Assembly (NCBI RefSeq): GCF_027853965.1
Contig: NZ_JAQGLB010000002.1
Location: 1-64,000 of the forward strand
Source: Saccharopolyspora indica
GTDB lineage: Bacteria > Actinomycetota > Actinomycetes > Mycobacteriales > Pseudonocardiaceae
DNA: 64,000 nt
Reading direction: 5' to 3'
Shown: positions 35,376-44,122 of the stretch, in pieces
Position numbering within the stretch: position 1 is the first letter of the stretch
Layout of the letters: every line of letters starts with the position of its first letter
The notes under the pieces: model-generated
Databases searched by the model: none
What the model saw: the letters and a program-made list of their open reading frames with translations, nothing else
Told to the model about the DNA's origin: nothing
Program-made: the position numbers and the translations under genes

Positions 35376-35732
35376 TCAGATCGGCTGGGTGAGGTTCACC
35401 GCGTTGCCGTCCGGATCCTTGACGTGCGCGACGCGCTGGCCCCACGGCATGTCGTTGGGCGGCCCCTGCACCTCGCCACCCGCCGGAGCAACGCGTTCCA
35501 GCACTTCGTCGACGTCGTCGACGAAGAAGTTGAGCAGGACCCGGCCCGGCTCACCGGGTTTCGCCGCGTCGTTGTGGACCAGCCCCAGTGCGGCGCCGCG
35601 GACCTCCAGGCCGAGGAAGAAGACGGTGCCCTCGGCGGGCACGCGCGAGGTCTCCTCGGCGCCGAAGACCGCCCGGTAGAAGCCCTGCAAGCGGTCGATG
35701 TCCGAGGTGATGATGATCGGTTCGATGGTCAT
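35376..35732 (-). CDS. VOC-family (glyoxalase/bleomycin-resistance) protein
   Basis: 118 residues with two beta-alpha-beta-beta-beta units: TSDIDRLQGFYRAVFGAE at the start and AHVKDPDGNAVNLTQP at the end. ATG at 35732 has GAGGA upstream. Longer readings begin inside a 24-bp repeat at 35830-35853 and are not real. Converges with the MFS gene. Function unknown. Confidence 0.78.
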   Translation of the reverse strand: MTIEPIIITSDIDRLQGFYRAVFGAEETSRVPAEGTVFFLGLEVRGAALGLVHNDAAKPGEPGRVLLNFFVDDVDEVLERVAPAGGEVQGPPNDMPWGQRVAHVKDPDGNAVNLTQPI

Positions 35733-35829
35733 CGGAGTCCTCTGCGGTTCGCGCGGGCCACGGCCCGCGAACGGTCCTTCCGAACGGTGGACTCGCACCC
35801 GCGCCCGGAACTCATCGCCGGCTCCGCGG

Positions 35830-35884
35830 TGACAGGAAGGTTCCCATGCTCGCACCGGGATGACAGGAAGGTTCCCATGCTCGC
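35830..35884 (+). repeat. 24-bp repeat, cluster 12, two copies
   Basis: Forward copies at 35830-35853 and 35861-35884, only seven bases apart. The second ends 14 bases from the fadD stop. Confidence 0.93.
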
Positions 35885-35898
35885 ACCGCGCGCCGCGG

Positions 35899-37605
35899 TC
35901 ACGTGGCGTAGAGCTGATCGATGATGTCGGCGTACTTCTCGTGGATCACGCGGCGCTTGAGCTTCAGCGTCGGAGTCAGCTCGCCGCCCTCGACGCCCCA
36001 CGGGTGGGCGAGCACCCGGTACCGCTTGACCTGTTCCGGCCGGTTCAGCCGGGCGTTCGCGGCCGCCACCGCAGCGGCCACTTCGGACTGGACCGCCGGG
36101 TGCTCGGCCAGATCGCGCAGGGAGCTGGCGGAGATGCCGCGTTCGCGCGCCCACTTCGGCGCCGCGTCCTCGTCGAGCACCAGCAGCGCGACCAGGTAGG
36201 GGCGGCGGTCGCCGAACACCAGCGCGTGGCCGAGCAGCGGATGCGCGCGCAGCGCGTTCTCCACCGCGGTGGGCGCGATGTTCTTGCCGCCGGCGGAGAT
36301 GATCAGCTCCTTCTTGCGGTCGGTGATGCTCAGGAACCCGTCGTCGTCGAGGACTCCGATGTCGCCGGTGCGCAGCCACCCGTCGGGATCGGCGGCCGGG
36401 CGGATCACGCCGTCCGGTTCGAGGTAGCCGGCGCACACCAGCGGGCCGCGCACCAGCACTTCGCCGTCGTCGCCTATCCGCACCTCCACCCCGGGAACGG
36501 GGCGGCCCACCGTGCCGGGGCGGTTGGCTCCCGCGTGGTTGGTGGTGGCGCAGCCGGACGTCTCGGTCATGCCCCACAGCTCGAAGATGTCCACGCCGAT
36601 GGTGCTGAACAGCTCCACCAGCTCGCGGTCGATCGGGGCGGCGCCGCTGGACGGCCACGTGGCGCGGTCGAGCCCGAGCCGGGATCGCAGCCGCCGCGCG
36701 GCTTGCGGGGTGCGTTGCTCGGGCGGGATGTCGCGCAGCGCGGCGGCGAGCTTCTCCCAGATCCTCGGGACCGCGAAGAACAGCGCGGGCCGGGCGCGGG
36801 CCAGCGTCGCGGGCAGCTGCTTCGGGTCGGCGCAGAAGTGCACGTGGGCGACGTCGTGGATGGCCGCGTAGATCCCCACCATGCGTTCGGCGATGTGCGC
36901 CAGCGGCAGGTAGCAGATCCGCGGTGCGTGCCGTTCGGCCCGCGTGGCCTGGTGCAGGGCCGCCGCGGCGAAGCAGATGTTGCGGTGGGTCAGCACCACG
37001 CCCTTCTGCTCGCCGGTGGTGCCGGAGGTGTAGAGGACCGCGGCCGGGTCCGCGGGGCGAGTCGCCGCCGAGGTCCGCCGCACCAGCTCGGGATCTTCGC
37101 GCAAGCGCTGCTCGCCGAGCGCCCGAAGCCGGTCCCAGGTCCGGAACCGCTCGTCGGCCGACACCATCACCTGCTCGTCGAGCACCGCGACGTGCTCGAT
37201 GGCGGAGGCGTTGCGCAACGTCTTCGACCAGCGGCGCAGCTGATCGGCTCCGTCGAGCACCACGATCCTGGCGCGGCTGTGGTGGGCGATGTAGTGCACC
37301 TGGTCCTGGCTGAGCGTGGGGTAGAGGGTGCTGGGCACGGCGCCGAGGTGGGTGGCCGCCACGTCGATCAGCCAGTGCTCGACCCGGTTCGGCACCATGA
37401 TCAGCACGGTCTGGCCGCGTTGCAGGCCGAGCGCGGCGAGTCCGGCGGCCAGTACCTGGACCTCCTGGTGAGCCTGCTCCCAGGTCAGCGTGCGGTCGCC
37501 ATCGGTCAGCGCGGGCTGCTGGGGGAACTGCGCGACGTTGCGCGAGAACAACTGCGGGACAGTCGTCTCCAGCGCTGCGGACGTCCGTGCTTCCGAATCG
37601 CTCAT
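35899..37605 (-). CDS. fadD: Long-chain acyl-CoA synthetase
   Basis: 568 residues of the AMP-forming synthetase family. Motifs: YTSGTTGEQKGVVLTHRN (P-loop), WGMTETSG (A4), DGWLRTGDIG (A7), DRKKELIISAGGKNIAPT and the C-terminal LKLKRR with the adenylation lysine. It activates fatty acids with ATP and CoA. ATG at 37605 has GGGAG ten bases upstream. Downstream of a MerR gene, separated by a large hairpin, so it probably has its own promoter. The chain-length range is not readable from sequence. Confidence 0.9.
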   Translation of the reverse strand: MSDSEARTSAALETTVPQLFSRNVAQFPQQPALTDGDRTLTWEQAHQEVQVLAAGLAALGLQRGQTVLIMVPNRVEHWLIDVAATHLGAVPSTLYPTLSQDQVHYIAHHSRARIVVLDGADQLRRWSKTLRNASAIEHVAVLDEQVMVSADERFRTWDRLRALGEQRLREDPELVRRTSAATRPADPAAVLYTSGTTGEQKGVVLTHRNICFAAAALHQATRAERHAPRICYLPLAHIAERMVGIYAAIHDVAHVHFCADPKQLPATLARARPALFFAVPRIWEKLAAALRDIPPEQRTPQAARRLRSRLGLDRATWPSSGAAPIDRELVELFSTIGVDIFELWGMTETSGCATTNHAGANRPGTVGRPVPGVEVRIGDDGEVLVRGPLVCAGYLEPDGVIRPAADPDGWLRTGDIGVLDDDGFLSITDRKKELIISAGGKNIAPTAVENALRAHPLLGHALVFGDRRPYLVALLVLDEDAAPKWARERGISASSLRDLAEHPAVQSEVAAAVAAANARLNRPEQVKRYRVLAHPWGVEGGELTPTLKLKRRVIHEKYADIIDQLYAT

Positions 37606-37740
37606 CGCGGCTGAGCTCCCCTCGACGCACCCGGACGACGTGATGGCCGTCACGCGATGAAACCGCACGGGGGGCCGAGTTGGCCAGCTGCGGGGCCTTC
37701 AATCGCCCAGCAGGCTCAACGGTGCTCGCGTCGGGGCATC

Positions 37741-37814
37741 TCCGCTGGTGGCGGCCCGTGAGTGTTTCGGGGTGCCATAGCGCCCCAACCCGCTCACGGC
37801 TTCTGACCAGCGGA
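37741..37814. terminator. Large nested hairpin between the MerR gene and fadD
   Basis: Three nested stems: TCCGCTGGT (37741-37749) with ACCAGCGGA (37806-37814); CCGTGAG (37756-37762) with CTCACGG (37793-37799); GGGG (37769-37772) with CCCC (37783-37786). It begins 23 bases past the MerR stop on the minus strand. It is larger than an ordinary terminator and could also be a structured RNA. Confidence 0.7.
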
Positions 37815-37836
37815 AACGGCGGCTGCTCGGTGTCGG

Positions 37837-38553
37837 TCAGACGTGGTCGCGGATGACGTCGTTGACGGCCCGCTGGAATCCGTTGACCAGCACCTGGATG
37901 GTCAACGGGCGCAGCTGGTCGGTCGTGGCGCGGACGCGTTCCCGCTCGTCCTCCGGGCGGCCGCGCTCGACGTAGGGGCGCAGCACGTTGGCGGCGAACA
38001 GCTCGCGCAGCTCGGTGGCGATCTGAGCGGTGTGCTGCTCGACGATCGCCTTCGCCTGCACCAGCATCTCCGACGGCAGGTCCAGGTCGAGGATCTGCAA
38101 CCCGACGCCGAGCATCGCGGGGCTGGGCGCCCGCAGCGCGGTGGAACCCGGGATCCGCTGCAGGATGCCGAGGTCGATCAGCTGGTCGACCAGCTCGTCG
38201 TCCAGGTGCCGTCCGGCACGGCGGTCGAGCTCGTGACGTTCCAGGTCCTCGGCGTGCTCGTCGGTCCACGGAGCGATGAGCGCGCGTTGCAGCGCGAGAT
38301 CGTCGGGGGAGGCGTCCTCGGGCAGCCGCGCCAGGTGGCGCTCGATCGCCGACAGCGTGAAGCCGAGCGCCTGGAGCTCCCGGATGAGGTCGAGGCGGGC
38401 CAGGTGATCGCCGCCGTAGAGGCCGAGCCGGCCGCGCAGGCGAGGTGGCGGCAGCAGGCCGCGCGAGGAGTAGAACCGGACGGTCCGCACGGTGACTCCG
38501 GCGCGGGCGGCCAGTTCGTCGATGGTGAGCTCTTCGTCCGCAGTTCGGAGCAT
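37837..38553 (-). CDS. MerR-family regulator, candidate fatty-acid catabolism regulator
   Basis: 238 residues. The N-terminal MerR helix-turn-helix is TIDELAARAGVTVRTVRFYS followed by RGLLPPPR (about 10-37). The long C-terminal helical part is larger than in metal-sensing MerR proteins and lacks sensor cysteines. Its promoter contains TGTNACA-N7-TGTNACA (38579-38599), also found before the acyl-CoA racemase gene and fadA. I infer that it autoregulates and controls these. A longer frame to 38688 is unlikely. Confidence 0.82.
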   Translation of the reverse strand: MLRTADEELTIDELAARAGVTVRTVRFYSSRGLLPPPRLRGRLGLYGGDHLARLDLIRELQALGFTLSAIERHLARLPEDASPDDLALQRALIAPWTDEHAEDLERHELDRRAGRHLDDELVDQLIDLGILQRIPGSTALRAPSPAMLGVGLQILDLDLPSEMLVQAKAIVEQHTAQIATELRELFAANVLRPYVERGRPEDERERVRATTDQLRPLTIQVLVNGFQRAVNDVIRDHV

Positions 38554-38578
38554 GCCCGCAACGGTACTCCTCAACCGC

Positions 38579-38599
38579 TGTAACACCAACGCTGTCACA
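38579..38599. promoter_or_regulatory. Shared 21-bp operator, site 1 (MerR gene)
   Basis: TGTAACA, CCAACGC, TGTCACA, 26 bp before the MerR start. Read on the other strand it matches site 3 at 19 of 21 bases. Confidence 0.7.
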
Positions 38600-38722
38600 T
38601 ACGAGCCCGCCCGGCCCGTCCCACTCCTGCACCGTGGGATCGCGCAAGAACCGCGGGCGACGTCTGGACAACACCTGCACCGCCGCACATGAGAGGGCCT
38701 GCGGCGCCCTGCTCCTGCTGTC

Positions 38723-39049
38723 CTAGTCGCCGAGGACAGGCCCGACGATGCTGGCGATCTCGCCGGGCATCGTGATGACGACGAGGGTGGCGCCGAACAT
38801 GGTCCAGCCCAAGATCACGCTGGTGAGCGCCAGGTCCCGGTTGCGGTAGCGACCGGGGTTGCGCTTGATCTGCCCCAGCGCGATGTGCCCGAGGATCGCT
38901 GCGATCACCCCGAACCCGACGGCACCCCAGAAGGTGAACAGGCCGAACACCAGGACGCAGATCGATGCGATGGCCAGGACGTTCTTGCGCGGTCCCGGTG
39001 CACGGCCCGGCATTTCCCGCGCGGCATGCTGTTCTTGCGCGTTGGCCAC
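38723..39049 (-). CDS. DUF4190-family membrane protein
   Basis: 108 residues with two to three membrane helices. The pattern GHIALGQIKRNPGRYRNRDLA (in parts: GHIALGQIKRNPG, RYRNRDLA) between helices is typical of DUF4190. GTG start with GGAGG upstream. A short charged N-terminal tail precedes the first helix. Unknown function. Confidence 0.78.
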   Translation of the reverse strand: MANAQEQHAAREMPGRAPGPRKNVLAIASICVLVFGLFTFWGAVGFGVIAAILGHIALGQIKRNPGRYRNRDLALTSVILGWTMFGATLVVITMPGEIASIVGPVLGD

Positions 39050-39167
39050 AACTCTCCTCCGCCGAGATCAATTCCAGTCGAGGTTAGGTGCGATCACCCG
39101 GGTGCGGGCAACGTCCTCGTTCGAGGGGCGCCGTCCGGACCACCACCCTTCTCGGTCCCCTGGAAGG

Positions 39168-39191
39168 GGTTCACCCGTTCGTCGGGTAACC
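39168..39191. promoter_or_regulatory. Dyad in the DUF4190/lipoprotein gap
   Basis: GGTT, ACCCG (39173-39177), TTCGT, CGGGT, AACC, with one bulged C in the left arm. Between divergent genes, 75 bp from the lipoprotein start. Confidence 0.35.
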
Positions 39192-39265
39192 GGTTTCGCT
39201 CCGTTCGCGATCAACGTTCGGTGGGGCGGTGATGGGCTGTCCCGGTTCCGTGAAGCGAGGATCGG

Positions 39266-39607
39266 ATGATGCGGTGGTGGACCGCTGTCCTGCTGGGGGC
39301 ATGCCTGGCGGGCTGCGGCTCGGCGTCGGCGGCTCAGCAGGTCGTCGACCAGTTCGTGCGCGATGGCCTGCCGGTGCCGAACCCGCGGGACAACACGGAG
39401 AAGAGCTGCCCGCAGCTGGGGTGCGAGCAGCTGATCACGACCGACGTGGTGTCGGTGTTGTCCTTCGTGGACGAATCGGCGGCGACGCGGTTCGCCGGAC
39501 GGTTCGGCCCGGACGCCTTCAGCCGCGGCGTCATCGTCCTGCAGTACGCGGCCGCACGGACCCCGGAGGAGCTGCGGGTGCAGTTCGAATCGTCGTTGGT
39601 GGGATGA
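39266..39607 (+). CDS. Small predicted lipoprotein
   Basis: 113 residues. The N-terminus MMRWWTAVLLGACLAGCGSA is a signal peptide with a lipobox LAGC (Cys 17), so it should be anchored outside the membrane. The rest has no known domain. Either of two tandem ATG codons could start it; GAGG lies upstream. Function unknown. Confidence 0.7.
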   Translation: MMRWWTAVLLGACLAGCGSASAAQQVVDQFVRDGLPVPNPRDNTEKSCPQLGCEQLITTDVVSVLSFVDESAATRFAGRFGPDAFSRGVIVLQYAAARTPEELRVQFESSLVG

Positions 39608-39760
39608 GCAGTACCGGCGGTTGGTTGTCCTCGGTTCCGGTCGGGGCGACTATTGGTGCGTCCGCCAGCGGTCGCCCGCATCCGGGATTTCCCGCATGTC
39701 ACCACTTTTCCGGTGCGGTGCCCTTGACTTCGATCATTGTCGAGCTTTCAGGGTGGTGTC

Positions 39761-40351
39761 ATGACTGATGAGCAGACCCGGATGCGGCCGGTCCAGGCCG
39801 CCGCCCACCACGACGACGCCCGAGCCCGGATCGACAGCTGGTGGCTGCTGCCCACGGCGGAAGAGGCGGACGCGGCGGCTCGCGGAGCCCTGGAGGTGAT
39901 GCCCCGGGCCGACGGGTTGCTCCGCTTCTCGGTGCTGCGCTCCCCGGCCGAACCCGCGCTGTTCCTCCAATCGCTGTGGGTCACCGCCGCGGCGCGTGAT
40001 CACTACGTCCAGCAGGTCGCGGCCGCCGCGAGGGCGTCGGTCGACGAGCGGGCCCCCGGCATCCAGCGGGACCGGGCGCTGACCGAGATCGTCGCCGAAG
40101 TCGTGCACTCCGATGCCGTCGCCGGGAAGTGGGTGACGCGGCGGCTTCCCGTCGTCGAGAGCGCTCAAGCGCGGGTGGACGAGGAGGTCGACCGGCTGCG
40201 CGGCGAGGACGCGCCAGGTCTGGTCCGCGCCTCGATCGGGCTCGCTCGTGGTGAGCGCGGCGAACCGGTCGAGGTCGTCGTGGTCGAAGAGCGGAGCGGG
40301 GGCGTGCTCGGCTACGAACCGGTCGGCGCCGTCGCACCGGTCAAGCCTTGA
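39761..40351 (+). CDS. Hypothetical protein with ABM-like fold features
   Basis: 196 residues. The segment ADGLLRFSVLRSPAEPALFL followed by QSLWVTAAARDHYVQQV (about 50-90) resembles an ABM-type domain, as in the gene at 12186, and the second half is a looser repeat. The ATG at 39761 follows AGGGTGG. Low confidence in the family, higher that the gene is real (strong codon bias, good ribosome site). Monocistronic, upstream of the acyl-CoA racemase promoter. Confidence 0.6.
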   Translation: MTDEQTRMRPVQAAAHHDDARARIDSWWLLPTAEEADAAARGALEVMPRADGLLRFSVLRSPAEPALFLQSLWVTAAARDHYVQQVAAAARASVDERAPGIQRDRALTEIVAEVVHSDAVAGKWVTRRLPVVESAQARVDEEVDRLRGEDAPGLVRASIGLARGERGEPVEVVVVEERSGGVLGYEPVGAVAPVKP

Positions 40352-40355
40352 CGTC

Positions 40356-40376
40356 TGTTACACCAGTTATGTAACA
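40356..40376. promoter_or_regulatory. Shared 21-bp operator, site 2 (acyl-CoA racemase gene)
   Basis: TGTTACA, CCAGTTA, TGTAACA, right after TTGACG (40348-40353) and 54 bp before the start codon. The outer halves form a perfect dyad. Confidence 0.75.
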
Positions 40377-40430
40377 CTAACTGCGTCGTGCTTCGTGTGT
40401 TGCGCGACACAGGCCGTCGAGAGGTGAGGC

Positions 40431-41561
40431 GTGACGCGAACAGGTGGACCGCTGGCCGGGGTCAAGGTCGTCGAACTGGCCGGGATCGGCCCGGCGCCGT
40501 TCTGCGCGATGCTGCTCGCCGACCTCGGCGCCGAGGTGGTGCGGGTGGACCGGCCGACGGCCTCCGGCGGCGAAGGCGACCTGCTCAACCGCGGCAAGCG
40601 GTCGGTGCAGGTGGACCTCAAGCACGAGCGCGGCGCGGAAGCCGTGCTCGCCCTGGTCGAACAGGCCGATGTTCTGCTGGAAGGACTGCGCCCCGGAGTC
40701 ACCGAACGGCTGGGCGTAGGACCGGAGCAGTGCTGGGCGGTCAACCCGCGGCTCGTCTACGGGCGGATGACGGGCTGGGGCCAGCAGGGGCCGCTGGCGC
40801 CGACCGCGGGTCACGACATCGACTACATCGCCCTCACCGGCATGCTGCACGCGATCGGCCGCCAGGGCGGCCCGCCGCAGGTCCCGGCCAACCTGCTCGG
40901 CGACTTCGGCGGCGGGGCGATGTACCTGGCGGTCGGAGTGCTGGCAGCGCTGCTGGAAGCGCGCACCAGCGGCCGCGGGCAGGTCGTCGACGCGGCCATC
41001 GTGGACGGTGCCGCGCACCTCGGCACGATGCTGTTCGGGTTCCTGGGCACCGGCGGCTGGAAGACCGAGCGCGGCACGAACCTGCTGGACACCGGCGCCC
41101 CCTACTACGACGTCTACGAAACGGCCGACGGCGAGCACGTCTCGGTCGGCGCGCTGGAACCGCAGTTCTACGCCGAACTGGTGCAGCGGCTGGGCGTGGC
41201 GGAGGCGGTCCCCGACCGCGACGACCCGGCCAACTGGCCGCGGCTGCGGGAGATCTTCGCCGAGACTTTCCGGCAGCGCACCCGCCAGGAGTGGACCGAG
41301 GTGTTCGACGGCTCCGACGCGTGCGTGGCCCCGGTGCTGTCCATGACCGAAGCCGCCGAACACCCGCACGTGGCGGCCCGCGAATCCCTGGTGCGCCGCG
41401 ACGGCCTGCTGCAACCGGCGCCCGCCCCGCGCTTCAGCCGCACCCCGAACCCCGAGCCGGGGCCGGTGGCGACGCCCGGCGCGGACACCGGAGCCGTGGT
41501 GCAGGACTGGAAGATCCCGCAGGACCTGCTCGACTCGGGCGCCTTCGGCTCACGGCGCTGA
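40431..41561 (+). CDS. Alpha-methylacyl-CoA racemase (CaiB/BaiF family)
   Basis: 376 residues, usual length. The racemase-type motifs are GHDIDYIALTG (about 126-136) with a following His, and LLGDFGGGAMYLAVG (about 154-168) with the catalytic Asp. These favour AMACR over a formyl-CoA transferase. It epimerises 2-methyl-branched acyl-CoAs so that the acyl-CoA dehydrogenase can act, and it is upstream of such a dehydrogenase. GTG start after GAGGTGAGG. Confidence 0.85.
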   Translation: MTRTGGPLAGVKVVELAGIGPAPFCAMLLADLGAEVVRVDRPTASGGEGDLLNRGKRSVQVDLKHERGAEAVLALVEQADVLLEGLRPGVTERLGVGPEQCWAVNPRLVYGRMTGWGQQGPLAPTAGHDIDYIALTGMLHAIGRQGGPPQVPANLLGDFGGGAMYLAVGVLAALLEARTSGRGQVVDAAIVDGAAHLGTMLFGFLGTGGWKTERGTNLLDTGAPYYDVYETADGEHVSVGALEPQFYAELVQRLGVAEAVPDRDDPANWPRLREIFAETFRQRTRQEWTEVFDGSDACVAPVLSMTEAAEHPHVAARESLVRRDGLLQPAPAPRFSRTPNPEPGPVATPGADTGAVVQDWKIPQDLLDSGAFGSRR

Positions 41562-41581
41562 CCCGGGGCGCGGCGGGGAGG

Positions 41582-41737
41582 TGACAGGAAGGTTCCCGTC
41601 CTCGCCTCCGGCAGCGCCGCGGCTCGGCGTGACAGGAAGGTTCCCATGCTCGCATCGCCGCGTGGGGCCGCTGACAGGAAAGTTCCCATGCTCGCGCCGC
41701 GGTGCGGGCGCGGTGACAGGAAGGTTCCCTTCCTCGC
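41582..41737 (+). repeat. 24-bp repeat, cluster 13, four copies
   Basis: Forward copies at 41582-41605, 41630-41653, 41672-41695 and 41714-41737 (spaced 48, 42, 42). Between the co-directional racemase and dehydrogenase genes, nearer the 3' end of the first. Confidence 0.93.
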
Positions 41738-41771
41738 ATGACCAGCACGGATCGAATGGAGGCGTGAACCG

Positions 41772-42914
41772 ATGCGCAGGGAGTTGTTCGAGCCCGAGCA
41801 CGAGGCGTTCCGCGAAACGGTGCGCACGTTCGTCAACAAGGAGCTCGTGCCGCACGTCGAGGAGTGGGAAGCCGCCGGAGTGGTCAGCCGCGACGCCTGG
41901 CTGGCGGCCGGCGCGCAGGGGCTGCTCGGCTTCGCCGTGGACGAGCGCTACGGCGGCGGTGGTGTCGACGACTTCCGGTTCAACGTCGTCTTCGACGAGG
42001 AGCTGGTCAACGCGGGCATCTCCGGCTTCGGCTCCCCGCTGCACAACGACATCGTCGCGCCCTACCTGCTCGCGCTCGCCACCGAGGAGCAGAAGCAGCG
42101 CTGGCTGCCGGGCTTCTGCTCGGGCGAGACGATCACCGCGATCGCCATGACCGAACCGGGCGCGGGCAGCGACCTGCAGGGCATCCGCACCAGCGCGGTG
42201 CGCGACGGCGACGACTTCGTCCTCAACGGGCAGAAGACGTTCATCACCAACGGCATCCTCGCCGACCTGGTGATCGTGGTGGCCCGCACCGATCCCGACG
42301 CCGGGCACGAGGGCATCAGCCTGCTGGTGGTGGAGCGCGGCATGCTCGGCTTCGAGCGCGGCCGCAACCTGGACAAGATCGGCCTGAAGTCGCAGGACAC
42401 CGCGGAGCTGTTCTTCAACGACGTGCGGGTGCCCGCCACCAACCTGCTCGGTGAGGAGGGGCAGGGCTTCATCTACCTGATGCAGAACCTGCCGCAGGAG
42501 CGGCTGTCGATCGCGGTCGCCTCGGCGGCCGTCGCCGAGAAGGTGCTGGGCGCGACCAAGGAGTACTGCAAGGACCGCACCGCGTTCGGCCGGCCGATCG
42601 GCAAGTTCCAGCACGTCCGCTTCGAGCTGGCGGAGATGGCCACCGAGGTCGAGATCGGCCGCGTGTTCACCGACCGCTGCGTGCAGGACCACGTGCGCGG
42701 CGAGCTCGACATCGAGCACGCCGCGATGGCGAAGTGGTGGCTCAGCGAGCTGAACAAGCGCGTGGTCGACCGGTGCCTGCAGCTGCACGGTGGCTACGGG
42801 TTCATGGCGGAGTACCCGGTCGCCAAGGCGTTCCTGGACTCCCGCGTGCAGACCATCTACGGCGGCACCACCGAGATCATGAAGGAGATCATCGGCCGAT
42901 CCATGGGGTTCTGA
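41772..42914 (+). CDS. Acyl-CoA dehydrogenase
   Basis: 380 residues, standard for the FAD-dependent family. Motifs: AMTEPGAGSDLQGIRT (about 125-140), FITNG, DRTAFGRPIGKFQ, LHGGYGFMAEYPVAK, and IYGGTTEIMKEIIGRSMG with the catalytic Glu (as in long-chain or isovaleryl types). GGAGG precedes the ATG. It follows the acyl-CoA racemase, suggesting a branched-chain or long-chain beta-oxidation step. A strong terminator follows. Confidence 0.92.
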   Translation: MRRELFEPEHEAFRETVRTFVNKELVPHVEEWEAAGVVSRDAWLAAGAQGLLGFAVDERYGGGGVDDFRFNVVFDEELVNAGISGFGSPLHNDIVAPYLLALATEEQKQRWLPGFCSGETITAIAMTEPGAGSDLQGIRTSAVRDGDDFVLNGQKTFITNGILADLVIVVARTDPDAGHEGISLLVVERGMLGFERGRNLDKIGLKSQDTAELFFNDVRVPATNLLGEEGQGFIYLMQNLPQERLSIAVASAAVAEKVLGATKEYCKDRTAFGRPIGKFQHVRFELAEMATEVEIGRVFTDRCVQDHVRGELDIEHAAMAKWWLSELNKRVVDRCLQLHGGYGFMAEYPVAKAFLDSRVQTIYGGTTEIMKEIIGRSMGF

Positions 42915-42918
42915 CCGC

Positions 42919-42960
42919 CGCGAGTGCGCCATCGGGCTCTAGCCCGACGGCGCACTCGCG
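42919..42960 (+). terminator. Terminator of the acyl-CoA dehydrogenase gene
   Basis: CGCGAGTGCGCC (42919-42930) pairs with GGCGCACTCGCG (42949-42960), and TCGGGCT with AGCCCGA inside it. A near-perfect 19-bp hairpin five bases past the stop. Confidence 0.85.
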
Positions 42961-42976
42961 TGGCAGGTTCGATGCC

Positions 42977-44119
42977 ATGGACTGGATCGTCGCTCCCGAC
43001 GGGAACGGGCGGGCGCTGCCCGACGTCCTGCCGTCCCTGCTCGGCTCGCTGGGGGTGGCCGGGTTCACCGACACCATCGGATTCCCGGAGTGCCGGAACG
43101 CCGCGGTGCTGCTGGTCGACGGGCTCGGCCACGACCTGCTGCGCGACCACGCCGCGGACGCCCCGTTCCTGGCGAGCCTGCTGACCAGGCCGCCGCTGAC
43201 GGCCGGATTCCCGACCACCACGGTCACCAGCATCACCTCGCTGGGCACCGGCCGGTGCGCCGGGGAGCACGGGCTCGTCGGCTACACCTTCGCCGAACCG
43301 TCCGGCGGCCTGCTGCACCCGCTGAGCTGGTCATCGCGCGGTGACCACCGGAGCCTGCTGGATCGCTGGCCGCCGGAGCAGGTGCAGCCGATGACGACGG
43401 TGCTCGAACGGGCCGCGGCGGCCGGAGTCGACGTGCGGACCGCGGTGCCCGCCGAGTTCGAGGGCAGCGGTCTGACCCGCGCCGCGATGCGTGGCGCCGA
43501 GTTCCGCGGCCAGCGCGCGTTCGGGGACCTGGCCGCGGAACTGCTGGACGCGCTCAACGCCGACGGCCCCGCGCTGTGCTACGGCTACCACGGTCACCTC
43601 GACCTGCTCGGCCACGTGCACGGACCGGGATCGCTGCCGTGGCGCCTGCAGCTGACCCAGCTCGACGGCCTGGTGGCGATGCTGGCCGACCGGCTGCCGC
43701 CGGGCGCCGTGCTGGCGGTGATCGCCGACCACGGCATGGTCGAAGCCGACCCCGCCACCGCGTTCGACGCCGACACCGACCCGGTGCTGCGGGACGGAGT
43801 CCGGTTGCTCGGTGGCGAAGCGCGGGCCCGGCACGTCTACGCCGAACCCGGTGCGCTCGCCGACGTGCTCGCCGCCTGGCGGGAGCAGATCGGCGATCAG
43901 GGCCTGGTGCTGACCGGTGAGCAGGCGATCGACGAGGGCTGGTTCGGCCCGGTGGTGGCCGACCCGGTGCGCCCGCGCATCGGCGACGTGCTGGCGGTCA
44001 TGCGGGAGTCCGAGGTGATCCGGTCGGTGGCCGAACCGGGCGAGGCCGCGCTGCGCGGCCAGCACGGATCGCTGACCGCGGCCGAGCAGCTGATCCCGCT
44101 GCTGGTGCTGGGCGGTTGA
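42977..44119 (+). CDS. Alkaline phosphatase-family (nucleotide pyrophosphatase/phosphodiesterase) protein
   Basis: 380 residues. The nucleophile segment is GFPTTTVTSITSLGTG (about 76-91) after the metal site LLVDGLGHDLL; later metal motifs are YHGHLDLLGHVHG and IADHGMVEA. These fit the type I phosphodiesterase/alkaline phosphatase superfamily. No signal peptide is visible, so it is likely cytoplasmic. The next gene starts three bases after its stop. Substrate unknown. Confidence 0.83.
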   Translation: MDWIVAPDGNGRALPDVLPSLLGSLGVAGFTDTIGFPECRNAAVLLVDGLGHDLLRDHAADAPFLASLLTRPPLTAGFPTTTVTSITSLGTGRCAGEHGLVGYTFAEPSGGLLHPLSWSSRGDHRSLLDRWPPEQVQPMTTVLERAAAAGVDVRTAVPAEFEGSGLTRAAMRGAEFRGQRAFGDLAAELLDALNADGPALCYGYHGHLDLLGHVHGPGSLPWRLQLTQLDGLVAMLADRLPPGAVLAVIADHGMVEADPATAFDADTDPVLRDGVRLLGGEARARHVYAEPGALADVLAAWREQIGDQGLVLTGEQAIDEGWFGPVVADPVRPRIGDVLAVMRESEVIRSVAEPGEAALRGQHGSLTAAEQLIPLLVLGG

Positions 44120-44122
44120 CCG

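Noticed and set aside
41582-41737. TGA-CAGGAAGG-N5-ATG in the repeat as a stop/reinitiation cassette
   Set aside because: The ATG is lost in many copies (CTT, GTC, CCT), and no conserved frame follows.
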